Notes: a model not told the origin generated them from the sequence alone. 64,000 nucleotides of DNA from VXMT01 sp965204835 (GCA_965204835.1 OZ242017.1:930001-994000), one strand, 5' to 3'. Positions 36,810-45,852 are shown, counted from the stretch's first letter. Made by a program: numbers and translations.

Positions 36810-37940
36810 TCAACCGCTGCGCTGCGCGATCAGGGCGTCGAGCTCGATGCGGAGCTGGTCGAGCACCTCGTCGTAGGGGAAGGCGCCGACGGTCTCCGAG
36901 CCGCGCTTGAGGTTCACGGCGGCGGGGCCGCACCACAGCCCGAGGTCGGCGTCGTCGGTCTCGCCGGGTCCGTTCACGCGGCAGCCCATGACGGCGATGG
37001 TCAGGTCGTGCTCGCGCGCGTACTCGGTCATCGCGCGCACGTCCTGTGCGAGGTCGATGAACGCCTCGTTCTCGACTCGGGAGCACGAGGGGCAGGAGAT
37101 GATGTTCAGCCCCTCGGGCAGGATGGTCGGGATGCCGCGGAAGCGGCCGGACTCGATGTCGTCGAGGATGCGGCGGCCGGTGTCGATCTCCGTGCCCTTC
37201 TCCTCGAACGGCAGCGTGAGCGAGACGCGCAGCGTGTCGCCGATGCCCTCGGGGATGAGCTGCTCAAACGCCAGCCGCGTCTTGATCTCCCCCTCGGGGA
37301 GCATGCCCGCCTCGGTGACGCCGAGGTGCAACGGCACGTCGGGGCGCTGCGTCGAGAAGCGGCGGTTGCCCTCGACGACCTTGAGCCAGTCGGAGTCCTT
37401 GAGCGAGACGACGTAGCGGGTGAAGCCGAGGTCGTCGAGCATCGCGCAGTGCTCCAGCGCGCTCTCGACCATCGCGCCGACGTCGTCGTCGCCGAAGCGT
37501 TCGATCATGACGGGGTCGACGGAGCCGCAGTTCACGCCGACGCGGATGGCGCAGTCGTTGCGCTCGGCGATCTCGGCGAGGAAGGCGACCTTGTCGCGGG
37601 TGGGCTTGTCGCGCTCATGGTGCCAGAGGTGGCCGGGGTTGTAGCGCACCTTGTCGACGTGCGGCGCGACGATCTCGGCCAGGCGGTAGTTCTCCTGCAG
37701 GTCCACGGAGAGCGTTGCTGACGTGCGTGCTCGCACCTCAGCGAGCGCCTCGACGTCCTTGCGGGAGTCGACGGCGATGCGGACGATGTCGGCGCCGGCG
37801 GCCTCGAGGAGCTGGACCTGGCGAACGGTGGCCTCGATGTCCTGTGTCTTCGTTGCGGCCATGGACTGCACGGCGATGGGCGAGCCGCCACCGATGGTGA
37901 CGGGCCCGACGCGGACTGCCCTGGTGGGATTGCGAGCCAT
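36810..37940 (-). CDS. ispG: 4-hydroxy-3-methylbut-2-enyl diphosphate synthase
   Basis: Penultimate step of the non-mevalonate isoprenoid pathway, an iron-sulfur enzyme. 376 residues from ATG 37940, chosen because AGGAGG lies eight bases upstream. The TIM-barrel part shows VQSMAATKTQDIEATVRQV and VRYNPGH; the [4Fe-4S] cysteines are in ISCPSCSRVENE and VMGCRVNGPGE. It is the compact bacterial form without the plant-type insertion. It follows rseP and dxr in the same direction. Confidence 0.95.
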   Translation of the reverse strand: MARNPTRAVRVGPVTIGGGSPIAVQSMAATKTQDIEATVRQVQLLEAAGADIVRIAVDSRKDVEALAEVRARTSATLSVDLQENYRLAEIVAPHVDKVRYNPGHLWHHERDKPTRDKVAFLAEIAERNDCAIRVGVNCGSVDPVMIERFGDDDVGAMVESALEHCAMLDDLGFTRYVVSLKDSDWLKVVEGNRRFSTQRPDVPLHLGVTEAGMLPEGEIKTRLAFEQLIPEGIGDTLRVSLTLPFEEKGTEIDTGRRILDDIESGRFRGIPTILPEGLNIISCPSCSRVENEAFIDLAQDVRAMTEYAREHDLTIAVMGCRVNGPGETDDADLGLWCGPAAVNLKRGSETVGAFPYDEVLDQLRIELDALIAQRSG

Positions 37941-37999
37941 CGACCGTCCTCCTGCTACCACGTCCTGATCTTGCCACGCCCAGCGCGGCGCGACCATGC

Positions 38000-39217
38000 C
38001 TACCGGAAGATTGACTCACCGTTGGCGATGCGGGTGATGTCGAAGAACGTCACGATCGCCGCCAGCGCGATGAACAGCACGAAGCCCACGAGGTGCACCA
38101 GCGCCTCCCGCTCCGGCCGCACGCGCCGCCCCCCTCGCAACACCTCGATGAACAGGAACATCACCCGCCCTCCGTCGAGCATCGGCAGCGGGAGCAGGTT
38201 GAGTATGCCGAGGTTGATCGACAGGATCGCCGCGAGCTGTAGGAGCGTCGTGACGCCGCCCGCGCGGGCCACCTCGCCCGTCGTCTGCGCGAGGCCGACG
38301 GGGCCGGCCACCTCCGGGCTCGACCCACCCCGGAACCACGACAGGACCTCGTTGCGCACGAGGATCATCGAGTCGACCGTCGAGTTGAAGCCGCGCGGGA
38401 TCGAGACCCAGGGCGGGTCTGCGACCCGCTCGGTGAACGGCACGCAGCCGTAGCCTCCTACAACGGTGCACTGCGGGTAGATCGTGATCCCCGTTGGGCC
38501 TTGCCCCTCCGGGGGCGACCAGCGCGGCACGACGGTGAGCGTGATGAACTCCTGCCCGCGCCGGACGCGCACCTCGATCTCTTCGCCGAGGTTGAGGCGG
38601 ATGAGCCGGCCGGCGTCACCCGCGTTGCGGGCGTCGCGACCGCCGATCTCGTAGATGACGTCGCCGGGCTCGAACCCGGCCGCCTCCGCGGGGGCGCCGG
38701 GCACGACCGTCGCGATCACCGCGCGCCCCACCTGCTCGTCGTGCGGGATGGTGTACGCGACGGCGAACAGCAGCACCGGCAGGACGAGGTTCATCAGCGA
38801 CCCCGAGACCAGCACGACGAAGCGATGCATGCGGGGTGCGGCGGCGAGCGACCGTGGGTCGTCCGGGTCCTCCTCGCCCAGCAGCCGCACGAAGCCCCCG
38901 AGGGGCAGCCAGTTCACGGTGTACTCGGTCTCGCCGTAACGGAAGCCCGCCATGCGCGGCGGGAAGCCGATGCCGAACTCCAGCACCTTGATCCCGTACA
39001 TCTTCGCCGTGGCGAAGTGCGCGAACTCGTGCGCGACGACGAGGAACACGAGGATCCCGATGAAGATCAGCGCCGCGCTGGTTGCGTCGCGGTTCAGCGC
39101 GAAGGCGACGAAGACGGCGACGAGCACCGTCGAGGCGAGGCTCAGGCGTCGCAGCGTCGAGGTGCGCGGCTTCTGCTCCGGCTCGGGTGCGGGGTCGGGC
39201 GGGTCGTGGAAGCTCAT
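38000..39217 (-). CDS. rseP: Site-2 intramembrane zinc protease
   Basis: 405 residues from ATG 39217, overlapping the dxr stop (ATGA). An N-terminal cytoplasmic segment precedes the first helix; the zinc motif HEFAH is in the second hydrophobic segment, a PDZ domain follows (GAPAEAAGFEPGDVIYEIGG), and the third ligand is in LPMLDGGRV near the C-terminus. Enzymes of this family cleave anti-sigma factors and signal-peptide remnants inside the membrane. The position between dxr and ispG is conserved in several phyla. Confidence 0.92.
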   Translation of the reverse strand: MSFHDPPDPAPEPEQKPRTSTLRRLSLASTVLVAVFVAFALNRDATSAALIFIGILVFLVVAHEFAHFATAKMYGIKVLEFGIGFPPRMAGFRYGETEYTVNWLPLGGFVRLLGEEDPDDPRSLAAAPRMHRFVVLVSGSLMNLVLPVLLFAVAYTIPHDEQVGRAVIATVVPGAPAEAAGFEPGDVIYEIGGRDARNAGDAGRLIRLNLGEEIEVRVRRGQEFITLTVVPRWSPPEGQGPTGITIYPQCTVVGGYGCVPFTERVADPPWVSIPRGFNSTVDSMILVRNEVLSWFRGGSSPEVAGPVGLAQTTGEVARAGGVTTLLQLAAILSINLGILNLLPLPMLDGGRVMFLFIEVLRGGRRVRPEREALVHLVGFVLFIALAAIVTFFDITRIANGESIFR

Positions 39218-40368
39218 GACGCCCCGGCGGCGATGCGCCCGTCGACGAAGTGGCGGCCCCACGCCTCGGCCGCGATCAGCGCGTCGAGGTCGGGGTCGGC
39301 GGTCGCGGGGTGCGCTTCGAGTGCCTCGCCGAGCAGCCGTGCGATGTCCGTGAAGCGGCAGCGCCCCGCAAGGAAGTGCTCGACGGCCGCGTCGTCCGCG
39401 CCGGACAGCGCTGCCGCCGAGGTGTCGTCGCGGCGGCCGGCCTCCAGCACGAGCGGCAGCGCGGGGAAGCGCTCCTCGTCGATCGCCCCGAAGTGCAGCG
39501 CGCCGCGCGCGGCGAGGTCGAGCGGCGGCGCGGGCTGCTGGTGTGCGCGCTCCGGGTAGGTGAGCGCGCACTGGATCGGTAGCCGCATGTCGGGCTCGCC
39601 GAGCTGCGCCTTGATGGAGCCGTCGGCGTACGTCACCAGCGAGTGCACGATGCTCTCGCGGTGCTGGACGATGTCGATGCGGTCGATCCCGATGTCGAAG
39701 AGCCAGCGCGCCTCGATGGCCTCGAGGCCCTTGTTGAAGAGCGTGGCGCTGTCAATGGTGACCTTGGGGCCCATCTCCCACGTGGGATGGCGCAGCGCCT
39801 GCTCCGGCGTGACCGCTTCGAGCGCGGCGAGGTCGTAGTCGCGGAAGGCGCCGCCGGAGGCGGTGAGCGTGAGGCGGTCGACGGTCTCCATCGGCTCGCC
39901 CCACAGGCACTGCCAGATGGCCGAGTGCTCGGAGTCGATCGGCCGCAGCTCCGCCCCGCGGTGCGTGTTGCCCTCGAGCGCGGCGCGCACGACGTGCCCG
40001 CCGACGACGAGCACCTCCTTGTTGGCGAGCGCGACGACCTTCCCGGCCTCGAGCCCGCGCAGCGTCGGCTCCAGCCCGTGTCGCCCCGAGGTGGCCACGA
40101 CGACGATGTCGACGTCGAGGCGCGCCGCGAGCACGTCGAGGGGCTGCCAGCGGTCGCGGCCGAACTCGGAGGCGAGGGCGTCGGCCTCGACGCCGGGGCG
40201 CGCCCAGGCGGCCTCGGGCCGGAACTCCTCGATCTGCTCGCGCAGCAGCGAGACGTTGCCGCCGGCGGCGAGCGCGACCACGCGGAAGCGGTCGGACAGC
40301 CCACGCACCACGTCGAGCGTCTGCGTGCCTATGGAGCCGGTGGAGCCGAGGACGGCGAGGCCGATCAC
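39214..40368 (-). CDS. dxr: 1-deoxy-D-xylulose 5-phosphate reductoisomerase
   Basis: First committed step of the non-mevalonate pathway. GTG start at 40368; 384 residues. The NADPH-binding GSTGSIG is at the N-terminus, ALANKE and IDSEHSAIWQ carry metal and substrate ligands, and ASGGAFRD forms the flexible loop region. It overlaps rseP by four bases. Confidence 0.96.
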   Translation of the reverse strand: MIGLAVLGSTGSIGTQTLDVVRGLSDRFRVVALAAGGNVSLLREQIEEFRPEAAWARPGVEADALASEFGRDRWQPLDVLAARLDVDIVVVATSGRHGLEPTLRGLEAGKVVALANKEVLVVGGHVVRAALEGNTHRGAELRPIDSEHSAIWQCLWGEPMETVDRLTLTASGGAFRDYDLAALEAVTPEQALRHPTWEMGPKVTIDSATLFNKGLEAIEARWLFDIGIDRIDIVQHRESIVHSLVTYADGSIKAQLGEPDMRLPIQCALTYPERAHQQPAPPLDLAARGALHFGAIDEERFPALPLVLEAGRRDDTSAAALSGADDAAVEHFLAGRCRFTDIARLLGEALEAHPATADPDLDALIAAEAWGRHFVDGRIAAGAS

Positions 40369-40396
40369 TGTCGAGCCGATCCCTGGGCGGCGGGAG

Positions 40397-41179
40397 CTAC
40401 ACCCATTGCAGGATCCAGTATAGGCACGGTCCGGCGAAGAGCAGCGAATCCATCCGGTCGAGGAGTCCGCCGTGGCCGGGTAGCAGCGTCGACGTGTCCT
40501 TCACGCCGATGCGCCGCTTGAGCGCCGACTCGGCGAGGTCGCCCACGACCGCCGCGACGGGCAGCGTCGCGGCCAGGAGCGCGAGCAGCGCCGGGGTCGG
40601 CTCGAGGTCGAGCGCGAGCGGGATCCCGACCGCGGCCCCGATGCCCGCGACGTAGCCGCCGGCGAAGCCCTCCCACGTCTTGCCCGGCGAGATGCCGGGC
40701 GCCATGAGGTGCGAGCCGAGCAGCCGCCCGACGGCGTACGCACCCGTGTCCGTCGCGAACGTCACGCCGAGCAGCACGAACACCCACGACCGCCCGTCGT
40801 CGATGTCGCGGAGGAGCACCCAGTGGGTGCCGAGGACGCCGACGTACATGACAGCGCCAAGCCACCACGCCTCGCGGAAGTGTCGCGGGCCGGGGCCCGG
40901 CCGCAGCAGCCCGTAGAGCGCGATGACGGGGAGCGCCAGCAGCGCCCACAGCGGGAAGTCGTCGAGCTGCCGGCTCCAGGCGACGAGCATCGCCGTGGCG
41001 ACGGCGGCGCTGAGCGGGACGTAGCGCGGCCACTCCGAGTTGGCGGCGCGGACCAGCTCGTACGTCGCGGCCGCGAGGACGAGCGTGACGGCCACGGCGA
41101 AGACGGTGGGCGGCGCGACGACGAGCAGCGCGAGGAGCGGGAGCCCGACGGCCGCCACGGCCAGGCGCGCCTTCAACAC
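40397..41179 (-). CDS. cdsA: Phosphatidate cytidylyltransferase (CDP-diacylglycerol synthase)
   Basis: Membrane enzyme of 260 residues with about seven hydrophobic segments. The family signature is at the C-terminal end (GDLAESALKRRIGVKDTS, then LPGHGGLLDRMDS). It makes CDP-diacylglycerol, the lipid donor for the phosphatidyltransferase at 20038-20646. Gene order uppS-cdsA-dxr is standard. Confidence 0.94.
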   Translation of the reverse strand: MLKARLAVAAVGLPLLALLVVAPPTVFAVAVTLVLAAATYELVRAANSEWPRYVPLSAAVATAMLVAWSRQLDDFPLWALLALPVIALYGLLRPGPGPRHFREAWWLGAVMYVGVLGTHWVLLRDIDDGRSWVFVLLGVTFATDTGAYAVGRLLGSHLMAPGISPGKTWEGFAGGYVAGIGAAVGIPLALDLEPTPALLALLAATLPVAAVVGDLAESALKRRIGVKDTSTLLPGHGGLLDRMDSLLFAGPCLYWILQWV

Positions 41180-41200
41180 GGCGATCGCTCGCTTCGGAGG

Positions 41201-41959
41201 CTAGGAGCCGCCGTCCGCGCCGTTGCCGGGGACGAGGCCGAAGCGACGGCGGCGGCGGCTGAACTCGACGAGGGCGGCGTCCACGTCGGCGGGCCCGAAG
41301 TCCGGCCACAGCGTGGGCGTGAAGTAGTACTCGGCGTACGCGGCCTGCCAGACCAGGAAGTTGGAGATGCGGTGCTCCCCGCCCGTGCGCAGCAGCAGGT
41401 CCGGCGCCGGCATGTCGGCGGTGGCGAGGCGGCACGTGATGGCCTCCTCGGTCACGTCGGCGGGCGCGACGCCGTCGGCGATGAGCTGGCGCACGGCCTG
41501 CACCACGTCGGCGCGGCCGCCGTAGTTGAAGGCGAGGTTCACGGTCATGCGGTCGTTGCCGGCCGTGAGCCGCACCGCCGCCTCGACCTTGCGCTGCAGT
41601 GCGTCCGGCACCGCGTCGAGGTCGCCGATGTGCTGGAGGCGGATGCCCGCGTCGTGCAGCGCGTCGAGCTCGCGGTCGATCGTGCGTCCGGCGAGCCGCA
41701 GCAGGTAGTCGATCTCGGTGCGGGGGCGGCCCCAGTTCTCGGTCGAGAACGCGAAGAGCGTGAGCACCGGGATCTCGTGCTCGGCGAAGCGTTCGAGGAC
41801 GCCGCGGATGTGCTCGGCGCCCGCGCGGTGGCCCTGCTGGCGGCTCAGGCCGCGGTCGTTCGCCCAGCGGCCGTTGCCGTCCATGATGATCGCGACGTGC
41901 TGAGGCGTGTTCTCGAGGTGGGGGCGCGGCAGGGCGGGCGCGGCCGGCTCAACGACCAT
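41201..41959 (-). CDS. uppS: Isoprenyl transferase (undecaprenyl diphosphate synthase)
   Basis: Makes the C55 lipid carrier for cell-wall precursors, using cis-prenyl transfer. 252 residues: the catalytic MDGNGRWA with its Asp, GHRAGAEHIRGVLE, FSTENWGRP and the C-terminal LLLRTGGEHRISNFL are all present. An N-terminal Pro-rich extension of about 18 residues precedes the core. Confidence 0.96.
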   Translation of the reverse strand: MVVEPAAPALPRPHLENTPQHVAIIMDGNGRWANDRGLSRQQGHRAGAEHIRGVLERFAEHEIPVLTLFAFSTENWGRPRTEIDYLLRLAGRTIDRELDALHDAGIRLQHIGDLDAVPDALQRKVEAAVRLTAGNDRMTVNLAFNYGGRADVVQAVRQLIADGVAPADVTEEAITCRLATADMPAPDLLLRTGGEHRISNFLVWQAAYAEYYFTPTLWPDFGPADVDAALVEFSRRRRRFGLVPGNGADGGS

Positions 41960-42097
41960 GCGGCGTCACCATCGCGCGTGCTCTTTCCGTGCGTGCGCCG
42001 TCGGAGGTCTCGGAAGTGTCGGGAGCGGCGCTCTTCGCAGTCTTGCCGCCTCCGGGCTTACGCGCATGCGTGATCGCGCCGCGGCGGCTCGATTGCG

Positions 42098-42658
42098 CTA
42101 GATCTCGAGGAGTTCCTGCTCCTTCTGCTCGCTGACCTCGTCGATCAGGGCGGTGTGGAGCTGCGTGAGCTCGTCGACGTCGGACTGCGCGCGGCGCTCG
42201 TCGTCCTCGGAGAGGTCGCCCGCGCGCAACGACTTGCGGAGCTCGTCGATAGCGCTGCGGCGGATGTTGCGTACCGCGACCTTGCCCTCCTCGGCGCGGC
42301 CATGGACCTGTCGGACCAGCTCGCGGCGGCGTTCCTCGGTGAGGGGCGGGATTGGCAGGCGGATGACCGTGCCGTCGTTGCTGGGCGTGATGCCGAGGTC
42401 GCTGGCCTGGATGGCGCGCATGATCGGCTGCAGCGCGGACTTGTCCCACGGCTGCACCGTGATGAGCGTCGGGTCGGGCGCGGCCAGCGTCGCGAGCTGG
42501 TTGAGCGGCATCATCTGGTCGTAGTGCGACACCTGCATGTGCTCGACCAGCGCGGTGTTCGCGCGGCCCGTGCGCACGGTGGCGAGCGCCTGGCTGAGCG
42601 AGGCGACCGCCTTGTCCATCCGGTCCTCGGCGTCCAGGAGGACCTCTTCGACCTCCAC
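42098..42658 (-). CDS. frr: Ribosome recycling factor
   Basis: 186 residues, typical length. The three-helix-bundle core has LATVRTGRANTALVEHM, LPIPPLTEERRRELVRQ and VRNIRRSAIDELRK. It splits post-termination ribosomes with EF-G. The usual pyrH gene between tsf and frr is absent; only 56 bases separate them. A 138-base gap without an evident gene lies between frr and uppS. Confidence 0.96.
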   Translation of the reverse strand: MEVEEVLLDAEDRMDKAVASLSQALATVRTGRANTALVEHMQVSHYDQMMPLNQLATLAAPDPTLITVQPWDKSALQPIMRAIQASDLGITPSNDGTVIRLPIPPLTEERRRELVRQVHGRAEEGKVAVRNIRRSAIDELRKSLRAGDLSEDDERRAQSDVDELTQLHTALIDEVSEQKEQELLEI

Positions 42659-42714
42659 GCCGTACTCCCGTTCCGGGCGCGCCGGGTACGCTCGCCGCCT
42701 CTCGGCGTCGTGCG

Positions 42715-43230
42715 CTACTCCTCGGCCTGGTCGCCCAATTCGAAGCGCGCGAAGCGCGTCACGCGGATGTTCTCGCCTGTGGAGGCGATCGTCTCCTCGA
42801 TACGCTGCTGGACGGACTGCGAGGGGTCCTTGACGAACGCCTGCGTCAGCAGCGCCACCTGCTCGCGCTCGCCCTCCGGGACGTCCTCGCCGACATCGTC
42901 GGGTGCGAGCGCGGACGGCGACATCGCCGCCACCTGCATCGCGACGTCCCGCGCGAGCGCGCGGAAGTCGTCCGTGCGTGCCACGAAGTCCGTCTCGCAG
43001 TTGATCTCCACGAGGACGCCGATGCGGCCCTCGCCGTGGATGTACGACTCGACGACGCCCTGTGACGTCGCCCGGTCGGAGCGCTTGGCGGCGGCGGCGA
43101 TGCCGCGTTCGCGCAGCAGCTCGCGGGCGCGCTCGAAGTCGCCCTCGGCGTCATCGAGCGCACGCTTGGAGTCCATCACGCCCGCGCCGGTCTCGTCGCG
43201 CAGGCGTCTCACATCGTCAACGGTAACCAC
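42715..43230 (-). CDS. tsf: Elongation factor Ts, short form
   Basis: Nucleotide exchange factor for EF-Tu. Start GTG at 43230 (VTVDDVRRLRDETGAGVMDSK) after AAGGGA; 171 residues. The UBA-like N-terminal domain and the core TDFVARTDDF motif are present, but the second core subdomain and coiled coil of the roughly 280-residue E. coli form are missing, as in other short EF-Ts proteins. The frame is open upstream with Pro/Arg-rich sequence that belongs to the antisense of rpsB and is excluded. Confidence 0.94.
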   Translation of the reverse strand: MVTVDDVRRLRDETGAGVMDSKRALDDAEGDFERARELLRERGIAAAAKRSDRATSQGVVESYIHGEGRIGVLVEINCETDFVARTDDFRALARDVAMQVAAMSPSALAPDDVGEDVPEGEREQVALLTQAFVKDPSQSVQQRIEETIASTGENIRVTRFARFELGDQAEE

Positions 43231-43306
43231 GTCGTTCCCTTGTCCCTTGCTGTAGGTGCGGCGCGTGTGCGCCCGGTGATGCTGGTTGAGCCCGCTGGGC
43301 GGCGGG

Positions 43307-44266
43307 CTAGGTCGCGGGGTTGTCCTCGGGCGTGGGTTCGCTCGGTGCGGGCTCGGCCGGCGCAGCGGGAGCTTCGGCAGCCGGTGCTGCGGGAGCCTCG
43401 GCGGCCGGTGCTGCGGGCGCGGGCGGCGCCGCAGCCTCGGCGGCCGGTGCAGCGGGAGCCGCGGCGGCTGGTGCAGCGGGCGCGGGCGGCGCCGCAGCCT
43501 CGGCGGCTTCAACCGCGGCGACGGCCTCGGCGGCCGGGTCCACCACGGAGCCCGCGGCGGCGGCTTCCTGCTCGACCTCGCCGTACGCAACGCCCTCCAG
43601 CACCGCGTCCGCGATGCGGGCCGTCAGCAGCTGGATCGAGCGGATCGCGTCGTCGTTCGCCGGCACCGGGAAGTCGATGAGGTCCGGGTCGGCATCGGTG
43701 TCACAGAGCGCGACGATCGGCGTCTTGGTGCGGTTCGCCTCGCGCACGGCGATGTCCTCGAGCCGGGGGTCGATGACGAAGACCATGCCCGGCGGGCGGT
43801 CCATCTGCGCGAGCCCGCCGAAGGCGCGCTGCATGCGGTTGTACTGCTTGACCATGCGCAGCCGCTCGCGCTTGGTGAGCGACTCGTGCTCGCCGGCCGC
43901 CATGCGCGCCTCGAGGTCCCGGAGGAACTCGATGCGGCGCGAGATGGTGGCCCAGTTGGTGAGGGTGCCACCCAGCCAGCGGTTGGTCACGTACGGCATG
44001 CCGCAGCGGTCGGCCTGCGTGCGGATCACGTCGCGGGCCTGCTTCTTGGTCGCGACGAAGAGCACGGTGCGGCCTGCCGAGACGGTGTCGCGCACAGCCT
44101 GCAGCGCCACGTCGAGGCGCCGCACGGTCTGGGCCAGGTCAAGGATGTGGATGCCGTGGCGCTCGGTGAAGATGAAGTTCCTCATGCGCGGGTTCCAGCG
44201 TCGTGTCTGGTGCCCGAAATGGACTCCCGCTTCCAGCATCTGCTTCATCGTTACGCCGGCAGCCAA
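43307..44266 (-). CDS. rpsB: 30S ribosomal protein S2 with Ala/Pro-rich tail
   Basis: 319 residues from a TTG at 44266, chosen because GAGGAGG lies five bases upstream and the resulting N-terminus (AAGVTMKQMLEAGVHFGHQ) matches the usual S2 start; ATG 44248 would lack a ribosome-binding site. The S2 core (RWNPRMRNFIF, NRWLGGTLTNW, IDPRLEDIAVREA) ends near residue 240. The last 75 to 80 residues are almost entirely Ala, Pro and Glu in imperfect repeats, encoded by a GC-rich repetitive tract at about 43320-43530. Confidence 0.95.
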   Translation of the reverse strand: MAAGVTMKQMLEAGVHFGHQTRRWNPRMRNFIFTERHGIHILDLAQTVRRLDVALQAVRDTVSAGRTVLFVATKKQARDVIRTQADRCGMPYVTNRWLGGTLTNWATISRRIEFLRDLEARMAAGEHESLTKRERLRMVKQYNRMQRAFGGLAQMDRPPGMVFVIDPRLEDIAVREANRTKTPIVALCDTDADPDLIDFPVPANDDAIRSIQLLTARIADAVLEGVAYGEVEQEAAAAGSVVDPAAEAVAAVEAAEAAAPPAPAAPAAAAPAAPAAEAAAPPAPAAPAAEAPAAPAAEAPAAPAEPAPSEPTPEDNPAT

Positions 44267-44300
44267 GGTGGCCTCCTCGCTGTGGCGCGGCTTGGTGCGA

Positions 44301-44361
44301 CGGGCTCCTCGCGGCCACAGGTCGTGGCCGGCGCCCGTGCCGCGCACGGTCACCGAGTATA
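44301..44361 (-). promoter_or_regulatory. rpsB promoter and structured leader
   Basis: On the minus strand TATACT (44361-44356) is a good -10 box; TTGGCG 19 bases upstream is a weak -35. The leader contains a hairpin, GGCCAC/GTGGCC (44313-44318/44324-44329), within an outer CGGGC/GCCCG pairing (44301-44305/44333-44337). S2 operons are often autoregulated through leader RNA, so this may be the S2 target. Confidence 0.45.
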
Positions 44362-44464
44362 TGCCCGGCCCGAGTTACCGCGCCAACGCGATGGAGGCGC
44401 CCCGCCCGGCGGACGGACGACCCAGTCCGCGGCTGCGGGCGCCGTCGTGGGAGAGGCCGTCGCC

Positions 44465-45295
44465 TCAGGCCTTCACGCCCGTGTACACGGTGGTCGCCGA
44501 CCGCAGGTGGAGGTCCGATCGGGCGAAGGCGTAGTGCGGAGACTCCGGGTCGAGCAGCGTCTCGAGCACCTCGGCATCCTCGTCGCTGAGGGACGCACGG
44601 GACTCGTCGTTGGTGAGCCAGCGTCGCCAGTTGAACTCGACCCAGGCCTGCTCGTCGTCGGTCAGCGGACTGAGCGAGTCGAACGTGAACGTCTTCGCGC
44701 GGATGTCACGCAGACCGGCGTCGGCGAGGAGTTGCGACCACCCGGATGGGTGTGCGGTCAAGCCGACGAACCGCCCGACGCCGGCAGCGGCGAGGCGATC
44801 CTCGAACCACCGCCCGCCGATCCCGACGAGGTCGGGTAGCACCCGGAACCCGAATCCACCCTCGCGAATCGCGACGGTTCCGCCCGGCCTGGTGACGCGC
44901 GCGAGCTCGCTCACCCCTGCGAGCTTGTCGGACAGGTGGTGCACCACGCGGCTGCACCACACGAGGTCGAACGAGCCATCGGCGTCCTCGAGCGCCGTGA
45001 TGTCGGCGACCCGCGTCTCGGCAGACGCGGCGAAGCCCGCCGCCTCGAGGCCCTCGCCGGTCTCGCGTACGTGCTCGGGGTCGATGTCAACGGCCGTGAG
45101 CGTGCCGGCGAGCCCCGCGAGGACCGTCGCCATGCCCCCGACGCCGCAGCCGGCGTCGAGGACACGGGCGTCGCGGTCGACGTCGAGCCAGGCGGCGACG
45201 TCGTGGTCGACGTCCCGGAAGACGCGGTTGCCGAGGCGCAGCGCCCGCCGCATCCGCTCGCGATCGGGTGCGTGGCCCTCTGGAGGTTGGGTCAT
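44465..45295 (-). CDS. Class I SAM-dependent methyltransferase
   Basis: 276 residues from ATG 45295. The SAM-binding motif I is VLDAGCGVGGMA, motif II includes AVDIDPEHV, and FDLVWCSRVVHHL with ARVTRPGGTVAIREG completes the methyltransferase_11-type core. The C-terminal 130 residues are specific and not recognised. The substrate is unknown. A GTATCTGATAC palindrome lies 45 bases upstream. Confidence 0.8.
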   Translation of the reverse strand: MTQPPEGHAPDRERMRRALRLGNRVFRDVDHDVAAWLDVDRDARVLDAGCGVGGMATVLAGLAGTLTAVDIDPEHVRETGEGLEAAGFAASAETRVADITALEDADGSFDLVWCSRVVHHLSDKLAGVSELARVTRPGGTVAIREGGFGFRVLPDLVGIGGRWFEDRLAAAGVGRFVGLTAHPSGWSQLLADAGLRDIRAKTFTFDSLSPLTDDEQAWVEFNWRRWLTNDESRASLSDEDAEVLETLLDPESPHYAFARSDLHLRSATTVYTGVKA

Positions 45296-45339
45296 CTCGC
45301 GCGGCTCCCCTCGCGTCCCCGCGCGGTGCACGCGACGGC

Positions 45340-45350
45340 GTATCTGATAC
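45340..45350. promoter_or_regulatory. Palindrome upstream of the methyltransferase gene
   Basis: GTATC-T-GATAC is a perfect 11-base palindrome, next to a TAATAAGAC-type AT-rich stretch in an otherwise GC-rich gap. It could be an operator for the methyltransferase gene; the length is short enough to be chance. Confidence 0.3.
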
Positions 45351-45510
45351 TGGGTCTTATTAGGCGGCCCGCCCATGCCCCGTCAAGCGTCGGGGCATGG
45401 GGCGCGGGCGGCGGTCGCGGCGGTTGGCGTCCGCTCACGGTCGCACCTACACTTGACCGGCGCCGCAGCGTGGCTGCGGCATTGTCGCGATCGGCGGAGG
45501 TCCTCGACCC

Positions 45511-45840
45511 GTGCCTGCGTACGACTACCTCTGTGAGGCCGGGCACCACTACGAGAAGCGCGAGCCGTTCGGCGCGCCGCCGAGCCAGCCGTGCGAGGAG
45601 TGCGGCGAGCCTGCGCGCCGCCAGTTCAGCGCTCCGACGGTCGTCTTCAAGGGCAAGGGCTGGTACGCGACCGACAGCCGCGGCGCGCCCCCGGCCTCCG
45701 AGTCCAAGCAGGCGTCCGAGACCAAGAAGGAGGCCGCCGCCGCCAAGAAGGAGCGGGAGAGCAAGTCCTCCTCGTCCAGTTCCTCGAACGGCTCGAGCAC
45801 CTCGAAGGCCGGCTCCGGCAGCTCCGCGAGCAGCAGCTAA
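45511..45840 (+). CDS. FmdB-family zinc-ribbon protein with Lys/Ser-rich tail
   Basis: 109 residues, GTG start at 45511 with GGAGG about ten bases upstream. The N-terminal YDYLCEAGHHYEKRE and QPCEECGEPARR match the FmdB zinc ribbon, but the first knuckle has only one Cys (CEAGHH instead of CxxC), so a His may substitute. The C-terminal half is Lys/Glu-rich, then almost all Ser/Gly. Family members are small regulators of unclear function. dtd follows after 12 bases. Confidence 0.82.
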   Translation: MPAYDYLCEAGHHYEKREPFGAPPSQPCEECGEPARRQFSAPTVVFKGKGWYATDSRGAPPASESKQASETKKEAAAAKKERESKSSSSSSSNGSSTSKAGSGSSASSS

Positions 45841-45852
45841 GCCCACCCGGCG

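Noticed and set aside
43320..43530. Non-coding repeat array in the GC-rich tract near the rpsB 3' end
   Set aside because: It is in frame with S2 and encodes the Ala/Pro/Glu tail up to a normal stop codon.
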